This document shows positions 1 through 8,205 of a stretch of DNA of 49,283 bases, in pieces (within the stretch, counting starts at the first letter, position 1; every line of letters starts with the position of its first letter). The translations under genes and the position numbers were made by a program. This DNA comes from an uncultured Oscillospiraceae bacterium. Lineage in GTDB: Bacteria; Bacillota; Clostridia; Oscillospirales; Oscillospiraceae. The DNA is taken from contig CAJFVK010000002.1 in the NCBI GenBank assembly GCA_904420435.1, forward strand, positions 1 through 49,283, written 5' to 3'. The notes under the pieces were generated by a model. That model worked only from the letters and a program-made list of their open reading frames with translations. It did no database searches and was not told the DNA's origin.

Positions 1-50
1 AATTCGCCGCGCTCCGCTCCTCTTTTGGTGTCGGAATATGCTTTGCCGGG

Positions 51-998
51 TCAGCCCTGGAGCAGGCCCAGCTGCAGGAAGCTGAAGAGCCAGAGAAAGA
101 TGGTAAAGATGGAAACAATGGAGGAGTGGACCACCAGCTGGGAGGCCAGGGCGGGGTCGCCGCAGTAGCCCCGGCAGTAGGAGAAGGTGGCGGTGGCGCT
201 GGGGCAGGTGAAGATGACCAGCAGGGAGGCCAGGACGATACCCCGGAAGCCCAGGGCCACCGCGATGCCCAGCACGATGGCGGGGACCACCACGCACTTG
301 AGGGTCACCCCCAGGATCACCGGCTTGGCGTAGTTCTTCAGATCCTTCAGGGCGAAGGAGCCGCCCAGGGCGATCAGGGCCAGGGGGGAGGAAACGGATT
401 TCAGGTTGGCCACAAAGGTTTCAATAAAGGGCGGGAAGGTGATGCGGACGGCCATGCAGAACAGCCCCAGGAGCGTCCCCACCAGGAAGGGGGAGGTGAA
501 GACCTTCCAGATCATCTTCCCCACCTTCAGCTTGTCCCCCTGGAAATAGGTGTGCTCGAACACCAGCACCGGGTTTGTGAGCAGGGAGGAGCAGGCCACC
601 ATGATGGAGAACACCGCCGTCTGGTCCTGGCCGAAGAGATTGTTGATCAGGGGGATGCCCAGAGCGGCCAGGTTTCCGTGGGATACGCCGTGGACCAGGG
701 TGGCGCAGAGGGCGTTCTGGTTGGGAAACAGCCGTGGGGCCAGGAGGAAGATGGCCAGGAACACCGCGGCCATGGCAATCTCCATAAAGAGGATGGCGTC
801 CAGCTGGAAGGCGGTGGAGAAGTCCGCGTAGTACACGTTGCTGAAGAGCATCACCGGGATGAAGATCTTGAAGCACAGCTTGTCCAGCGCGTCAAAGCCG
901 GCGTCGGGGATGAAGTGGATCCGCCGCAGGCCGTAGCCCAGGAGCATCAGCAGCAGCAGGGGAAAGATGCCGTTTACACAGAGCAGAAAATTATCCAT
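51..998 (-). CDS. AEC family (auxin efflux carrier-type) permease
   Basis: A 315-residue, very hydrophobic protein with about ten membrane segments and almost no soluble domain. This is the length and layout of the AEC/MdcF permease family, whose bacterial members move small organic acids such as malate or malonate. The N-terminus (MDNFLLCVNGIFPLLLLMLL) enters the membrane directly, and Gly/Pro-rich helices such as GIPLINNLFG and the C-terminal TCPSATATFSYCRGY segment fit the family. Its start lies 9 nt after the upstream SDR stop, with a GAGGCGG ribosome site overlapping that stop, so the two genes are probably co-transcribed. The transported substrate cannot be read from the sequence. The neighbouring acid-sugar genes suggest a hydroxy acid, which is inference. 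Confidence 0.85.
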   Translation of the reverse strand: MDNFLLCVNGIFPLLLLMLLGYGLRRIHFIPDAGFDALDKLCFKIFIPVMLFSNVYYADFSTAFQLDAILFMEIAMAAVFLAIFLLAPRLFPNQNALCATLVHGVSHGNLAALGIPLINNLFGQDQTAVFSIMVACSSLLTNPVLVFEHTYFQGDKLKVGKMIWKVFTSPFLVGTLLGLFCMAVRITFPPFIETFVANLKSVSSPLALIALGGSFALKDLKNYAKPVILGVTLKCVVVPAIVLGIAVALGFRGIVLASLLVIFTCPSATATFSYCRGYCGDPALASQLVVHSSIVSIFTIFLWLFSFLQLGLLQG

Positions 999-1007
999 GC
1001 AGCCGCC

Positions 1008-1760
1008 TCACATCATAAACCGGCCGCCGTTGGCCAGGATGGCCTCGCCGGTGATATAGTCGCTCATGGAGGAGGCCAGGAACAAAGCGCAGGCGGCGAT
1101 GTCCTCCGCCGTGCCCATCCGGCCCATGGGGAGGGAGGAGAGGACCTTCTGCCGGTGCTCCGGCGTCCAGGTGTGGGTAATCTCCGTGTCCACCGGTCCG
1201 GGGCAGATGGCGTTGACGTAGATGTGGTCCCCGGCGAACTCCGTGGCCAGATGGCGGGTCAGGTAGAGCAGGCCTGCCTTGGAAGCCCCATAGGAGGGGG
1301 AGGCCCCCATATTCACCGAGCGGCCGGCGGTGGAGGAGATGTAGACGATCTTCCCGCCGCCACGGCGCTGGAGCTGGGGGATCACCAGCTGGCTGAGGAC
1401 CATGGGGAACGTCAGGTTCAGCGCCATCACCTGGTCCCACTCCTGGCGGGTCATCTGCAGGGTGGGGGCGCGCAGGGCCATGCCGGCGCTGCACACCAGA
1501 ATCGAGGCGCCGCCGAATTCCTCCTCCGCCAGCCGGGCCAGGCGGATGGCGAAGTCCTGGTCGCTGCCGTCCCCGGCCAGGGTGGCGCAGGCGCCTCCCA
1601 GGGCGCGGATCTCCTCCGACAGGGAGGCCAGGGCCTCCGCCCTGCGGCCGCAGGCAACAATATGGGCGCCCTCCTGGGCGAAGAGCCGCGCGGTGGCGCG
1701 GCCGATGCCGCTGGTGGCGCCGGTGATGATGGCGGTTTGTCCGGTCAGTAAATTTTGCAT
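1008..1760 (-). CDS. SDR family NAD(P)-dependent oxidoreductase
   Basis: A 250-residue classical short-chain dehydrogenase. The nucleotide-binding Rossmann motif TGATSGIGRA is near residue 15, the catalytic Ser lies in VYISSTAGRS, and the YxxxK pair is YGASK about 12 residues later. The C-terminal ITGEAILANGGRFMM fits the usual TGxxxxVDGG ending of the class. The start at 1760 has GGAGGGACACC eight bases upstream; an upstream in-frame start at 1790 lacks this spacing. It is first in a two-gene operon with the AEC permease and is divergent from the PrpR_N regulator. A role in oxidising or reducing a hydroxy/keto acid is plausible. Substrate unknown. Confidence 0.9.
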   Translation of the reverse strand: MQNLLTGQTAIITGATSGIGRATARLFAQEGAHIVACGRRAEALASLSEEIRALGGACATLAGDGSDQDFAIRLARLAEEEFGGASILVCSAGMALRAPTLQMTRQEWDQVMALNLTFPMVLSQLVIPQLQRRGGGKIVYISSTAGRSVNMGASPSYGASKAGLLYLTRHLATEFAGDHIYVNAICPGPVDTEITHTWTPEHRQKVLSSLPMGRMGTAEDIAACALFLASSMSDYITGEAILANGGRFMM

Positions 1761-1799
1761 AAGGTGTCCCTCCTTGGGCGTTGAACACAATGATGTTTA

Positions 1800-1828
1800 A
1801 TTATAAGGACAGCGGCAGATGATGTCAA
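1800..1828 (-). promoter_or_regulatory. Sigma-70 promoter of the SDR-AEC operon
   Basis: On the minus strand a perfect TTGACA (complement of 1823-1828) is followed after 17 bases by a perfect TATAAT (complement of 1800-1805). The start codon of the SDR gene lies about 40 bases further. Both hexamers and the spacing match consensus. Confidence 0.8.
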
Positions 1829-1876
1829 GGCGATTTGTACTAGAATATGACAGTTTATATAAAATTGAAAAGGGGC

Positions 1877-1908
1877 TTGTAAAATATGTTGTTATATTGT
1901 ACTATAAT
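1877..1908 (+). promoter_or_regulatory. Candidate promoter of the PrpR_N-type regulator
   Basis: A perfect TATAAT lies at 1903-1908, 39 bases before the GTG start. The best -35 candidate, TTGTAA at 1877-1882, is 20 bases away, so recognition would be weak or activator dependent. The stretch is AT-rich and sits back-to-back with the SDR-AEC promoter. Confidence 0.45.
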
Positions 1909-1947
1909 GATACGTTCGCTTAAAACACCACGAGGGGATGAAACAGA

Positions 1948-3738
1948 GTGAAGAGAATTCGCGTGATGGCGATAACGCCTTATGAGGGGCTGCGGGAGAC
2001 GGTGACGGCCGTGGCGGCAAACTACCGGGACCAGCTGGAGGTGACCGCGATCCTGGGGGATCTGGCCAGCGGCGCCATCTACGCCCGGAAGGCGGAGCGG
2101 GACGGGTACGACGTGATCATCTCCCGGGGCGGCACGGCGGAGATGATTCTGAAAAATGTGGCCATTCCGGTCATCAATATCGAGGTGTCCGGCTACGACT
2201 ACATGCGGGCCATCAAGCTGGCGGACAATATCAAGGGCCTGAAGGCCTTTGTGGGGTTCGCCTATATCACCGAGCGGGCCCGCAGCGTCAACGAGCTGCT
2301 GCAGACGGATATTGACATCTTCACCATCAACGAGGAGAAGGAGATCGCGCCGCTGCTGAAAAAGTTGACCAGCCAGGGGTATGAGCTGATCATCGGCGAC
2401 GTGGCCACCTGCCGCACGGCGGAGGAGCTGGATATCCGGCGGCTGCTGCTGACGTCCGGGGAGGAGAGCGTGATCGACGCCTTTGAGAGCGTCATCGCCT
2501 GGACCAAGGCCTACAGCGCCAGTATGGAGCGGCTGCAGCTGCTCCAGCAGGTGGCCCTGTTCAGCGACCGGAAGGTGGTGGTGCTGGCGGAAAACGGGGA
2601 CCTGATTTACGCGGCGGCGGACCTGGAGGCCATGGGGCTGACCACGGAGGAGCTGCGCCAGTATATCGCCGGCGCGGGGAGCGGCGCGGCCCGGAACTTT
2701 ATGGTGACCAAGGAGTGCACCGTGCTCTACATCTCCATGAAGGAGCTGATCAGCGACCAGGGCGTCCGCCAGTGGGCCTTTTATATAGAGGAAGTGATGA
2801 CCGACGGGGTGGAGCGGCTCCACGGCGTGACGGTCCGGAATTTCAAGGTGGGGCCGGCGGACCGGGAGTTCCTGCGGCAGGCCGGCATTTACACCCAGGA
2901 GACCATCCGGGCGGCCCGCTCCTTCTGCTTCTCCGCCCAGCCCGTGCTGCTGACCGGGGACAACGGGGTGGGGAAGATGGAGCTGGCAGTTTCCATCCAC
3001 CGCTACTCCGACCGGTGGAACAAGCCCTTCATCCAGATTGACTGCGCCGCCGTCAGCCCCCTGGACGTGATGAGCGGCCTCCTCCAGAACGGCCGGCGGC
3101 TGCGGGAGGGGGGGACGGTCTGCTTCGAGGCCATCGAATCCATCCCCCGGCAGCAGCAGCGGCCCCTGCTGGATGCCCTGGAGCGGCTGGACAACGGCAA
3201 GCTCCGGTTTATGGCCACCGGCAGGAGCGAGCTGCGGCAGATGAGCGTCAGCGGGGAGTTTGACGAGAAGCTCTACCGGTTCTTCGCCCAGCTCTCCCTC
3301 TACATCCCCAACATCAGCGAGTCCCGGCAAAACCTGCGCAAGGTGGTCAGCTTCTATGTGATCGAGGCCAATACCAAGCTGGGCCGCCAGGTGGTTGGGG
3401 TGGACGACGAGGCCATGGAGCTGATCGAAACCCACAGCTGGCCCTACAATTTCGAGCAGCTGCAGCAGGCGGTGTTCCAGATGGTGCTCATGGCGGAGGG
3501 GAGCAGCGTGGGCCGGAAGGAGGCCCAGGCGGTGATCGACGCCAGGGAGTACAGCCCCGGCGGCGCCAGGATGGGACTGGAGGGCACCCTGGAGGAGATC
3601 GAGCTGCGGGTGATCCGGGCGGTGCTGGAAGAGGAGAAGGGCAACATGTCCCGGACCGCCGAGCGCCTGGGGGTGGGCCGCAGCACCCTCTGGAGGAAGC
3701 TGCGTGCCGAATCCTCCCGCACGGTGTCAAATTTGTAA
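1948..3738 (+). CDS. PrpR_N domain transcriptional regulator with degenerate AAA+ and Fis-type HTH
   Basis: A 596-residue regulator, probably controlling the acid-sugar operon that follows. Residues 1-190 resemble the PrpR_N sensor fold (RVMAITPYEGLRE, DVIISRGGTAEM). A PAS-like stretch follows (about 195-290), then an AAA+ module with Walker A GDNGVGK near residue 338, and a C-terminal Fis-type helix-turn-helix (NMSRTAERLGVGRSTLWRKL). The GAFTGA loop that sigma-54 activators use is absent, and the Walker B region reads CFEAIE. With a sigma-70 promoter next door, it is more likely a conventional DNA-binding regulator than a true enhancer-binding protein. GTG start at 1948 with GAGGGG about 10 bases upstream. 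Known PrpR_N proteins sense small organic acid derivatives; this ligand is unknown. Confidence 0.85.
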   Translation: MKRIRVMAITPYEGLRETVTAVAANYRDQLEVTAILGDLASGAIYARKAERDGYDVIISRGGTAEMILKNVAIPVINIEVSGYDYMRAIKLADNIKGLKAFVGFAYITERARSVNELLQTDIDIFTINEEKEIAPLLKKLTSQGYELIIGDVATCRTAEELDIRRLLLTSGEESVIDAFESVIAWTKAYSASMERLQLLQQVALFSDRKVVVLAENGDLIYAAADLEAMGLTTEELRQYIAGAGSGAARNFMVTKECTVLYISMKELISDQGVRQWAFYIEEVMTDGVERLHGVTVRNFKVGPADREFLRQAGIYTQETIRAARSFCFSAQPVLLTGDNGVGKMELAVSIHRYSDRWNKPFIQIDCAAVSPLDVMSGLLQNGRRLREGGTVCFEAIESIPRQQQRPLLDALERLDNGKLRFMATGRSELRQMSVSGEFDEKLYRFFAQLSLYIPNISESRQNLRKVVSFYVIEANTKLGRQVVGVDDEAMELIETHSWPYNFEQLQQAVFQMVLMAEGSSVGRKEAQAVIDAREYSPGGARMGLEGTLEEIELRVIRAVLEEEKGNMSRTAERLGVGRSTLWRKLRAESSRTVSNL

Positions 3739-3761
3739 AGTGAAATTTGCATATTTTTCAC

Positions 3762-3812
3762 AAAAAAATTCCCCGTGTGTTTCTTTATGAAACATACGGG
3801 GAAATTTTTTTA
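3762..3812 (+). terminator. Rho-independent terminator after the PrpR_N regulator
   Basis: Left arm 3766-3783 (AAATTCCCCGTGTGTTTC) pairs with 3789-3807, with one wobble and one bulge around a TTTAT loop. It is followed by T7 and flanked upstream by A7, so it can work on either strand. It separates the regulator from the next operon. Confidence 0.85.
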
Positions 3813-3831
3813 TTATTTATCAAAAAACGCA

Positions 3832-3861
3832 TTGACAAACCATCGAAAATCTGTCTATAAT
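3832..3861 (+). promoter_or_regulatory. Consensus sigma-70 promoter of the acid-sugar operon
   Basis: TTGACA at 3832-3837 and TATAAT at 3856-3861 with an 18-base spacer. The start codon of the first operon gene is 71 bases downstream of the -10. No TGGCAC-N5-TTGC sigma-54 element is visible between 3739 and 3931. Confidence 0.8.
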
Positions 3862-3931
3862 TGTAACTACCAAACAGAGCGGGAAAAATAAGTGTAGCAA
3901 TTTGAAACAAATTGAAAATGGAGGGAACAAA

Positions 3932-5008
3932 ATGCAACAACTTCCGATCCTGGGCATTACCATGGGCGACATTTGCGGCATTGGACCTGAAATTGCGGTG
4001 AAGGCGATGATGAAGCCGGAGACCTACCAGATCTGCCGGCCCATCATCGTGGGCGACAGCCGCGTGGTGGAGCGGGGCGTCAAGGCGGTCAGTGCGGTGG
4101 ATCCGAAGGCGAAGGAGCTGAAGGTACATAGCGTGACCAAGGTGTCCGACGCGCTGTTTCAGTGTGGAACACTGGACGTGTACGAGGTGCCCCTGAACTG
4201 CGAGGACGTGATGGCGGTTCCCTACGGCAAGGTGACGGCTCTGGGCGGCGAGGCCGCCTTCACCTGCGTGCGCAAGGTGATCGAGCTGGCTATGGCCAAT
4301 GAGATTGACGGCACCATCACCGGCCCTCTGAACAAGGAGGCCATGAACCTGGCCGGCTACCACTACAGCGGCCACACCGAGATCTACGCCGAGTTCACCG
4401 GCACCAAGGACTACGCCATGATGCTGGCCGACGAGAAGCTGCGGGTGGTCCACGTGTCCACCCACGTGTCCCTCCGGGAGGCCTGCGACCGGGTGAAGAA
4501 GGACCGGGTGTACAAGTGCATCCACATCGCCCGGGACGCCTGCGAGGCCATCGGCATCGAGAATCCCCGGGTGGCCGTGGCGGGCCTGAACCCCCACGCC
4601 GGCGAGAACGGCATGTTCGGCCGGGAGGAGATTGAAGAGATTTCCCCCGCCATCGCCCAGGCTGCGGCAGACGGCATCAACGTGGACGGCCCCATCCCTC
4701 CCGACACGGTCTTCAGCAAGGCCCGGGGCGGCATGTACGACGTGGTGGTGGTCATGTATCACGACCAGGGCCACATCCCTCTGAAGGTCACCGGGTTCGT
4801 CTACGATGAGAACCTGAAGCGCTGGAACTCCGTGCAGGGCGTGAACATCACCCTGGGCCTGCCCATCATCCGGGTGTCCGTGGATCACGGCACCGCCTTT
4901 GGTAAGGCCGGCAACGGCACCGCCTCCGCCGACAGTCTGGAGAACGCCATTGACTACGGCGCCCGGATGGCGGTGGCCCGCCTGAAGAAAATGGAGGCGC
5001 AGAAGTAA
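3932..5008 (+). CDS. PdxA2-like 4-phospho-hydroxyacid dehydrogenase (4-hydroxythreonine-4-phosphate dehydrogenase family)
   Basis: A 358-residue PdxA-family, divalent-metal- and NAD-dependent dehydrogenase. Family marks are the N-terminal ITMGDICGIGPEI, GHTEIYAEFTG, LNPHAGENGMFG and MYHDQGHIPLK; the last three carry the histidines that bind metal in PdxA. Genome context beside a DUF1537 kinase matches the D-threonate/erythronate pathways, in which PdxA2 oxidises and decarboxylates the 4-phosphate to dihydroxyacetone phosphate. That fits better than vitamin B6 synthesis, as no other pyridoxine gene is nearby. Start at 3932 is preceded by GGAGGG; an upstream in-frame TTG at 3902 has no such site. 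Its stop overlaps the next start by one base (TAATG), indicating coupling. Confidence 0.85.
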   Translation: MQQLPILGITMGDICGIGPEIAVKAMMKPETYQICRPIIVGDSRVVERGVKAVSAVDPKAKELKVHSVTKVSDALFQCGTLDVYEVPLNCEDVMAVPYGKVTALGGEAAFTCVRKVIELAMANEIDGTITGPLNKEAMNLAGYHYSGHTEIYAEFTGTKDYAMMLADEKLRVVHVSTHVSLREACDRVKKDRVYKCIHIARDACEAIGIENPRVAVAGLNPHAGENGMFGREEIEEISPAIAQAAADGINVDGPIPPDTVFSKARGGMYDVVVVMYHDQGHIPLKVTGFVYDENLKRWNSVQGVNITLGLPIIRVSVDHGTAFGKAGNGTASADSLENAIDYGARMAVARLKKMEAQK

Positions 5009-5985
5009 TGGACAAGATTGTAATTTCTCATCCCCTGTACCGCCCCGGTATGGAGGCGCTGGAGGGGAAAGCGGAGCTGATCGTCCCCAACGACGGGGAC
5101 AGCGACCGCATCATTGACGTCCTGCGGGACGCGGACGCCTTCATTCTCCGCATCGGCAAGATCGACCGGAAGGCCATCGAGCAGTGCGACAAGCTGAAGG
5201 TTATCACCCGGCCCGGCGTGGGCTACGACAACGTGGATGTGGAGGCCGCCACGGAGCGGGGCATCCCCGTGGTGATCTGCCCGGCGGCCAACGCCCGGGC
5301 GGTGGCGGAGCACACGGTGTCCCTGCTCTTTGCCTGCAGCAAGGACACGGTCCGCAGCGTGGAGGAAACCCGGAAGGGCAACTTCAACATCCGCAACGCC
5401 TATGCCGCGGTGGATATCATCGGCAAGAAGATCGTGCTCCTGGGCTTCGGACACATCGGCAAGCTGGTGGCTGAGATGTGCACGGGCCTGTCCATGAAGG
5501 TGGGCGTGTACGACCCCTATGTGCCCCGGGAAACCGTGGAGCCCATGGGCTACAGCTACTACGACAAGCTGGAGGACGCGCTGGCGGACGGGGACTACAT
5601 CTCCCTGCACATGCCCTCCCTGCCCTCCACCCGCGGCATGATCGGCAAGGAGCAGTTCGCCGCCATGAAGCCCACGGCTTTCTTCCTGAACGCCGCCCGG
5701 GGCGACGTGGTGGATGAGCCCGCCATGGTGGAGGCCCTGAAAAACGGCGTCATCGCTGGCGCCGGCCTGGACGTGCTGGTGGAGGAGCCCATGCCCGGCG
5801 ACCACCCGCTGATGAGCATGCCCAATGTAACCATCACCCCCCACATGGCCGCCCAGACCCAGGAAACCACCGCCAAGCTGGTAACCATGGCGGCGGAGGG
5901 AACCCTGGCTGTGCTGCGGGGCGAAAAGTGGCCCCACGTGGCGAACCCGGAGGTCTATAACCACCCCAAGTGGGCGGACCGCTGA
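5008..5985 (+). CDS. D-isomer-specific 2-hydroxyacid dehydrogenase (SerA-like)
   Basis: A 325-residue protein with the two-domain layout of D-2-hydroxyacid dehydrogenases. The NAD-binding GFGHIGK is around residue 150. The catalytic Arg lies in NAARGDVVDEP, the Glu in AGLDVLVEEPMPGDHPL and the His in TPHMAAQTQETT. It lacks the ACT domain of long SerA enzymes. It is translationally coupled to the PdxA2-like gene and sits 30 bases ahead of the DUF1537 kinase, so oxidation or reduction of the imported hydroxy acid at C2 is its likely job. It is paralogous to the enzyme at 18086-19075. Confidence 0.9.
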   Translation: MDKIVISHPLYRPGMEALEGKAELIVPNDGDSDRIIDVLRDADAFILRIGKIDRKAIEQCDKLKVITRPGVGYDNVDVEAATERGIPVVICPAANARAVAEHTVSLLFACSKDTVRSVEETRKGNFNIRNAYAAVDIIGKKIVLLGFGHIGKLVAEMCTGLSMKVGVYDPYVPRETVEPMGYSYYDKLEDALADGDYISLHMPSLPSTRGMIGKEQFAAMKPTAFFLNAARGDVVDEPAMVEALKNGVIAGAGLDVLVEEPMPGDHPLMSMPNVTITPHMAAQTQETTAKLVTMAAEGTLAVLRGEKWPHVANPEVYNHPKWADR

Positions 5986-6015
5986 GCGGCTCAGAAAAAG
6001 ACAAGGAGCGCTGGC

Positions 6016-7296
6016 ATGAGAAATATTTTCATTGTCGCGGATGACCTGACAGGGGCCTGCGATACGGGGATCAAGTTCCGAAAAGCCGGCTGGGATACCA
6101 CGGTGCTGGTGGACGGAAGGAAACAGACCCCGCTGCCGACAGGCAAGATGCAGGCGCTCGCGGTCAATACGGATACGCGCAGCGCTTCGCCGGAGGAGAG
6201 CTTCAGCGTCGTCAAGCGCGTGCTGGAAGCGGCCGGGCGCCAGGAGGGCTGCCGCTACTATAAAAAGATCGACTCTGTCCTCCGCGGCAACATCCAAAGC
6301 GAGCTGGAAGCCTTCTTCCAGGTGCTGCACAACGAACTGGCGATTGTGGCGCCTGCCGTTCCGGAGAACGGGCGGCGGGTGAGGAATGGGATCCTGTACC
6401 TGGGCCAGGAGGACAACCCGGACCTGGAGACGGACGCCCTGGAGATCCTCCGCAAGAGCGGGCAGCGCCGCTGCCGCTCCCTGCCGCTGGACGTGATCCG
6501 GCGCGGGCCGGAGGCCATCATAGCCGAGGTGGACCGGGGCTGCGAGGAGGGTGTGAGCATCTTCCTGGCGGACACCTGGGACGAGGAGGACCTACATATT
6601 CTGGCGAAAGCCATTGGCGGCCTGGGCGAGCGGTGCGTCCCGGCGGGGAGCGCCGGCCTGGCACAGTATCTGGCGGAGCTGATATCGGCAGGGCAGACCT
6701 GCGAGGAGAAGCCCTGCGGTCTGGAGGAGGCCAGCGGCGCGCTGCTGGTGGTGGTGGGAACCCGCCACCCGGTGACGGCGGGCCAGATCCGGTACCTGCG
6801 CCAGCAAATCCAGCCGGAAACCTATCTCCTTCCGGTGGAGGGACTGAGCGAAGAAAATATGGAGGAGCGGGTAGCGGACCTGTGCAGCCGGATCCCGGCG
6901 GACCGGACCGACTGGGACGGCGCGGTGATCCTGCTGACCACGGACGTGATCTACAGCAGCACCCAGGACTGCAGCTTTCTGCTCAAGGAAAATGCCTATA
7001 ACCGCTCCATCAAAGAGGGAATCGGACTGGCGGTCCAGTCCCTGATGGAGCGGATCCCGGTGGGCGGCCTGATCGCCACCGGCGGCGATATCTCCGCGGA
7101 GATCTTCGGCCGGCTGAAGCTGGATCGGATTTCCCTGTGCGACGAGCCCATCCCCGGTATTGTAACCGGGCTTGCGGCAGGGGAAACCGGCAAAAAATTT
7201 CTCGTCGCGACCAAGTCCGGTGGTTTTGGAAATCCGGACGCCCTGCTGGAACTGTGCCGGCACATGCAGCGTGTCGATCAGTATTTGCTGAAATAG
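6016..7296 (+). CDS. Four-carbon acid sugar kinase (DUF1537 family)
   Basis: A 426-residue kinase of the DUF1537 family. The N-terminal substrate domain begins with the hallmark VADDLTGACDTGIKFRKAG. The C-terminal nucleotide-binding domain contains GGLIATGGDISAEIF and ends with ATKSGGFGNPDALLEL. Characterised members phosphorylate the terminal hydroxyl of threonate, erythronate or 3-oxo-tetronate. With a PdxA2-like dehydrogenase and no OtnC-type aldolase nearby, the threonate/erythronate 4-kinase role is favoured; the exact stereochemistry is not readable. It lies between the hydroxyacid dehydrogenase (30-base gap) and a DapA-family gene (18-base gap). Confidence 0.88.
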   Translation: MRNIFIVADDLTGACDTGIKFRKAGWDTTVLVDGRKQTPLPTGKMQALAVNTDTRSASPEESFSVVKRVLEAAGRQEGCRYYKKIDSVLRGNIQSELEAFFQVLHNELAIVAPAVPENGRRVRNGILYLGQEDNPDLETDALEILRKSGQRRCRSLPLDVIRRGPEAIIAEVDRGCEEGVSIFLADTWDEEDLHILAKAIGGLGERCVPAGSAGLAQYLAELISAGQTCEEKPCGLEEASGALLVVVGTRHPVTAGQIRYLRQQIQPETYLLPVEGLSEENMEERVADLCSRIPADRTDWDGAVILLTTDVIYSSTQDCSFLLKENAYNRSIKEGIGLAVQSLMERIPVGGLIATGGDISAEIFGRLKLDRISLCDEPIPGIVTGLAAGETGKKFLVATKSGGFGNPDALLELCRHMQRVDQYLLK

Positions 7297-7314
7297 CGAG
7301 GAGGAACCAATCAA

Positions 7315-8190
7315 ATGATACAGCCAAAGGGCATTATCGCAGCCATGTCCACCCCCTTTTTCCAGGATGAAACCCTCAACGAGGCGGAGCTCCGCCACCA
7401 GGTGGATCGGCTGATTGCCGCCGGCCTCCACGGGATCTTCACCCTGGGCACCAACGGCGAGAACTACGCCATGGACTTTGACGAGAAGGTCCGCATCATG
7501 GAGATCGTCATCGACCAGGCGGCCCACCGGGTGCCGATCTATGTGGGCACCGGCTGCGTGACCACCAAGGAAACCGTGGCCCTGACCAGGAAGGCCTGCG
7601 AGCTGGGCGCCGACTGCGCCTCTGTGGTGTCCCCCTGGTTCGCCGAGAACACCCAGGAGGGCCTCTACCGCCACTATCGCACGGTGGCGGAGTGCTCGGA
7701 CCTGCCGGTGCTGATCTACAACATGCCCGCCAGGACCGGCGTGAATGTCCACTACAAGACCATGAAGCGCCTGGCGGAGATCCCGAACATCGTCGGTGTG
7801 AAGGACTCCAGCGGCAACTTCGACAACATGCAGCGGTACCTGGAGGAGTGCCAGGGCATTTCCGTTCTGTCCGGCAACGACTCCCTGATCCTGCCCTGCC
7901 TGCTGGCCGGCGGCCAGGGCGGCATCAGCGGCATCTCCAACGTGTTCCCGGAGCGGATGGTGGAGATCTACACCGCCTGGGAGGCCGGGGATCTGGAGCG
8001 GGCCTGGAAGGTCCAGCGGAGCATCCGCCCCCTGCGGGACTGCATGGCTATGGGCAACCCCAACTCCGTTGTGAAGCGGGCGGCCTTCTTCATGGGCCAG
8101 GATCTGGGTCCCGTCCGGGCGCCCTTCAATATCCAGGATGAAACCTTTGATGAAACCATCAAAAAGGCCCTGGCAAAGGTCCAGGGGTAA
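7315..8190 (+). CDS. DapA/N-acetylneuraminate lyase family aldolase, copy 1
   Basis: A 291-residue TIM-barrel Schiff-base lyase. Catalytic Tyr135 lies in IYNMPARTG and the Schiff-base Lys163 in GVKDSSGNF, with the conserved GTNGE at 45-49. Family members condense or cleave pyruvate adducts (dihydrodipicolinate synthase, KDG aldolase, NanA). The context (acid-sugar kinase upstream, alcohol dehydrogenase 15 bases downstream) favours cleavage of a 2-keto-3-deoxy acid to pyruvate plus an aldehyde over lysine synthesis. It is closely related to copy 3 at 15150-16046, sharing IKGIIAAM, RHQV and LGTNGE in register, which suggests duplication. Confidence 0.88.
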   Translation: MIQPKGIIAAMSTPFFQDETLNEAELRHQVDRLIAAGLHGIFTLGTNGENYAMDFDEKVRIMEIVIDQAAHRVPIYVGTGCVTTKETVALTRKACELGADCASVVSPWFAENTQEGLYRHYRTVAECSDLPVLIYNMPARTGVNVHYKTMKRLAEIPNIVGVKDSSGNFDNMQRYLEECQGISVLSGNDSLILPCLLAGGQGGISGISNVFPERMVEIYTAWEAGDLERAWKVQRSIRPLRDCMAMGNPNSVVKRAAFFMGQDLGPVRAPFNIQDETFDETIKKALAKVQG

Positions 8191-8205
8191 GGAGAGGAAA
8201 CGACC

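Noticed and set aside
3739-3931. Possible sigma-54 promoter expected from the PrpR-like regulator
   Set aside because: No GG-N10-GC core with TGGCAC/TTGC flanks is visible; a consensus TTGACA-18-TATAAT promoter is present instead.
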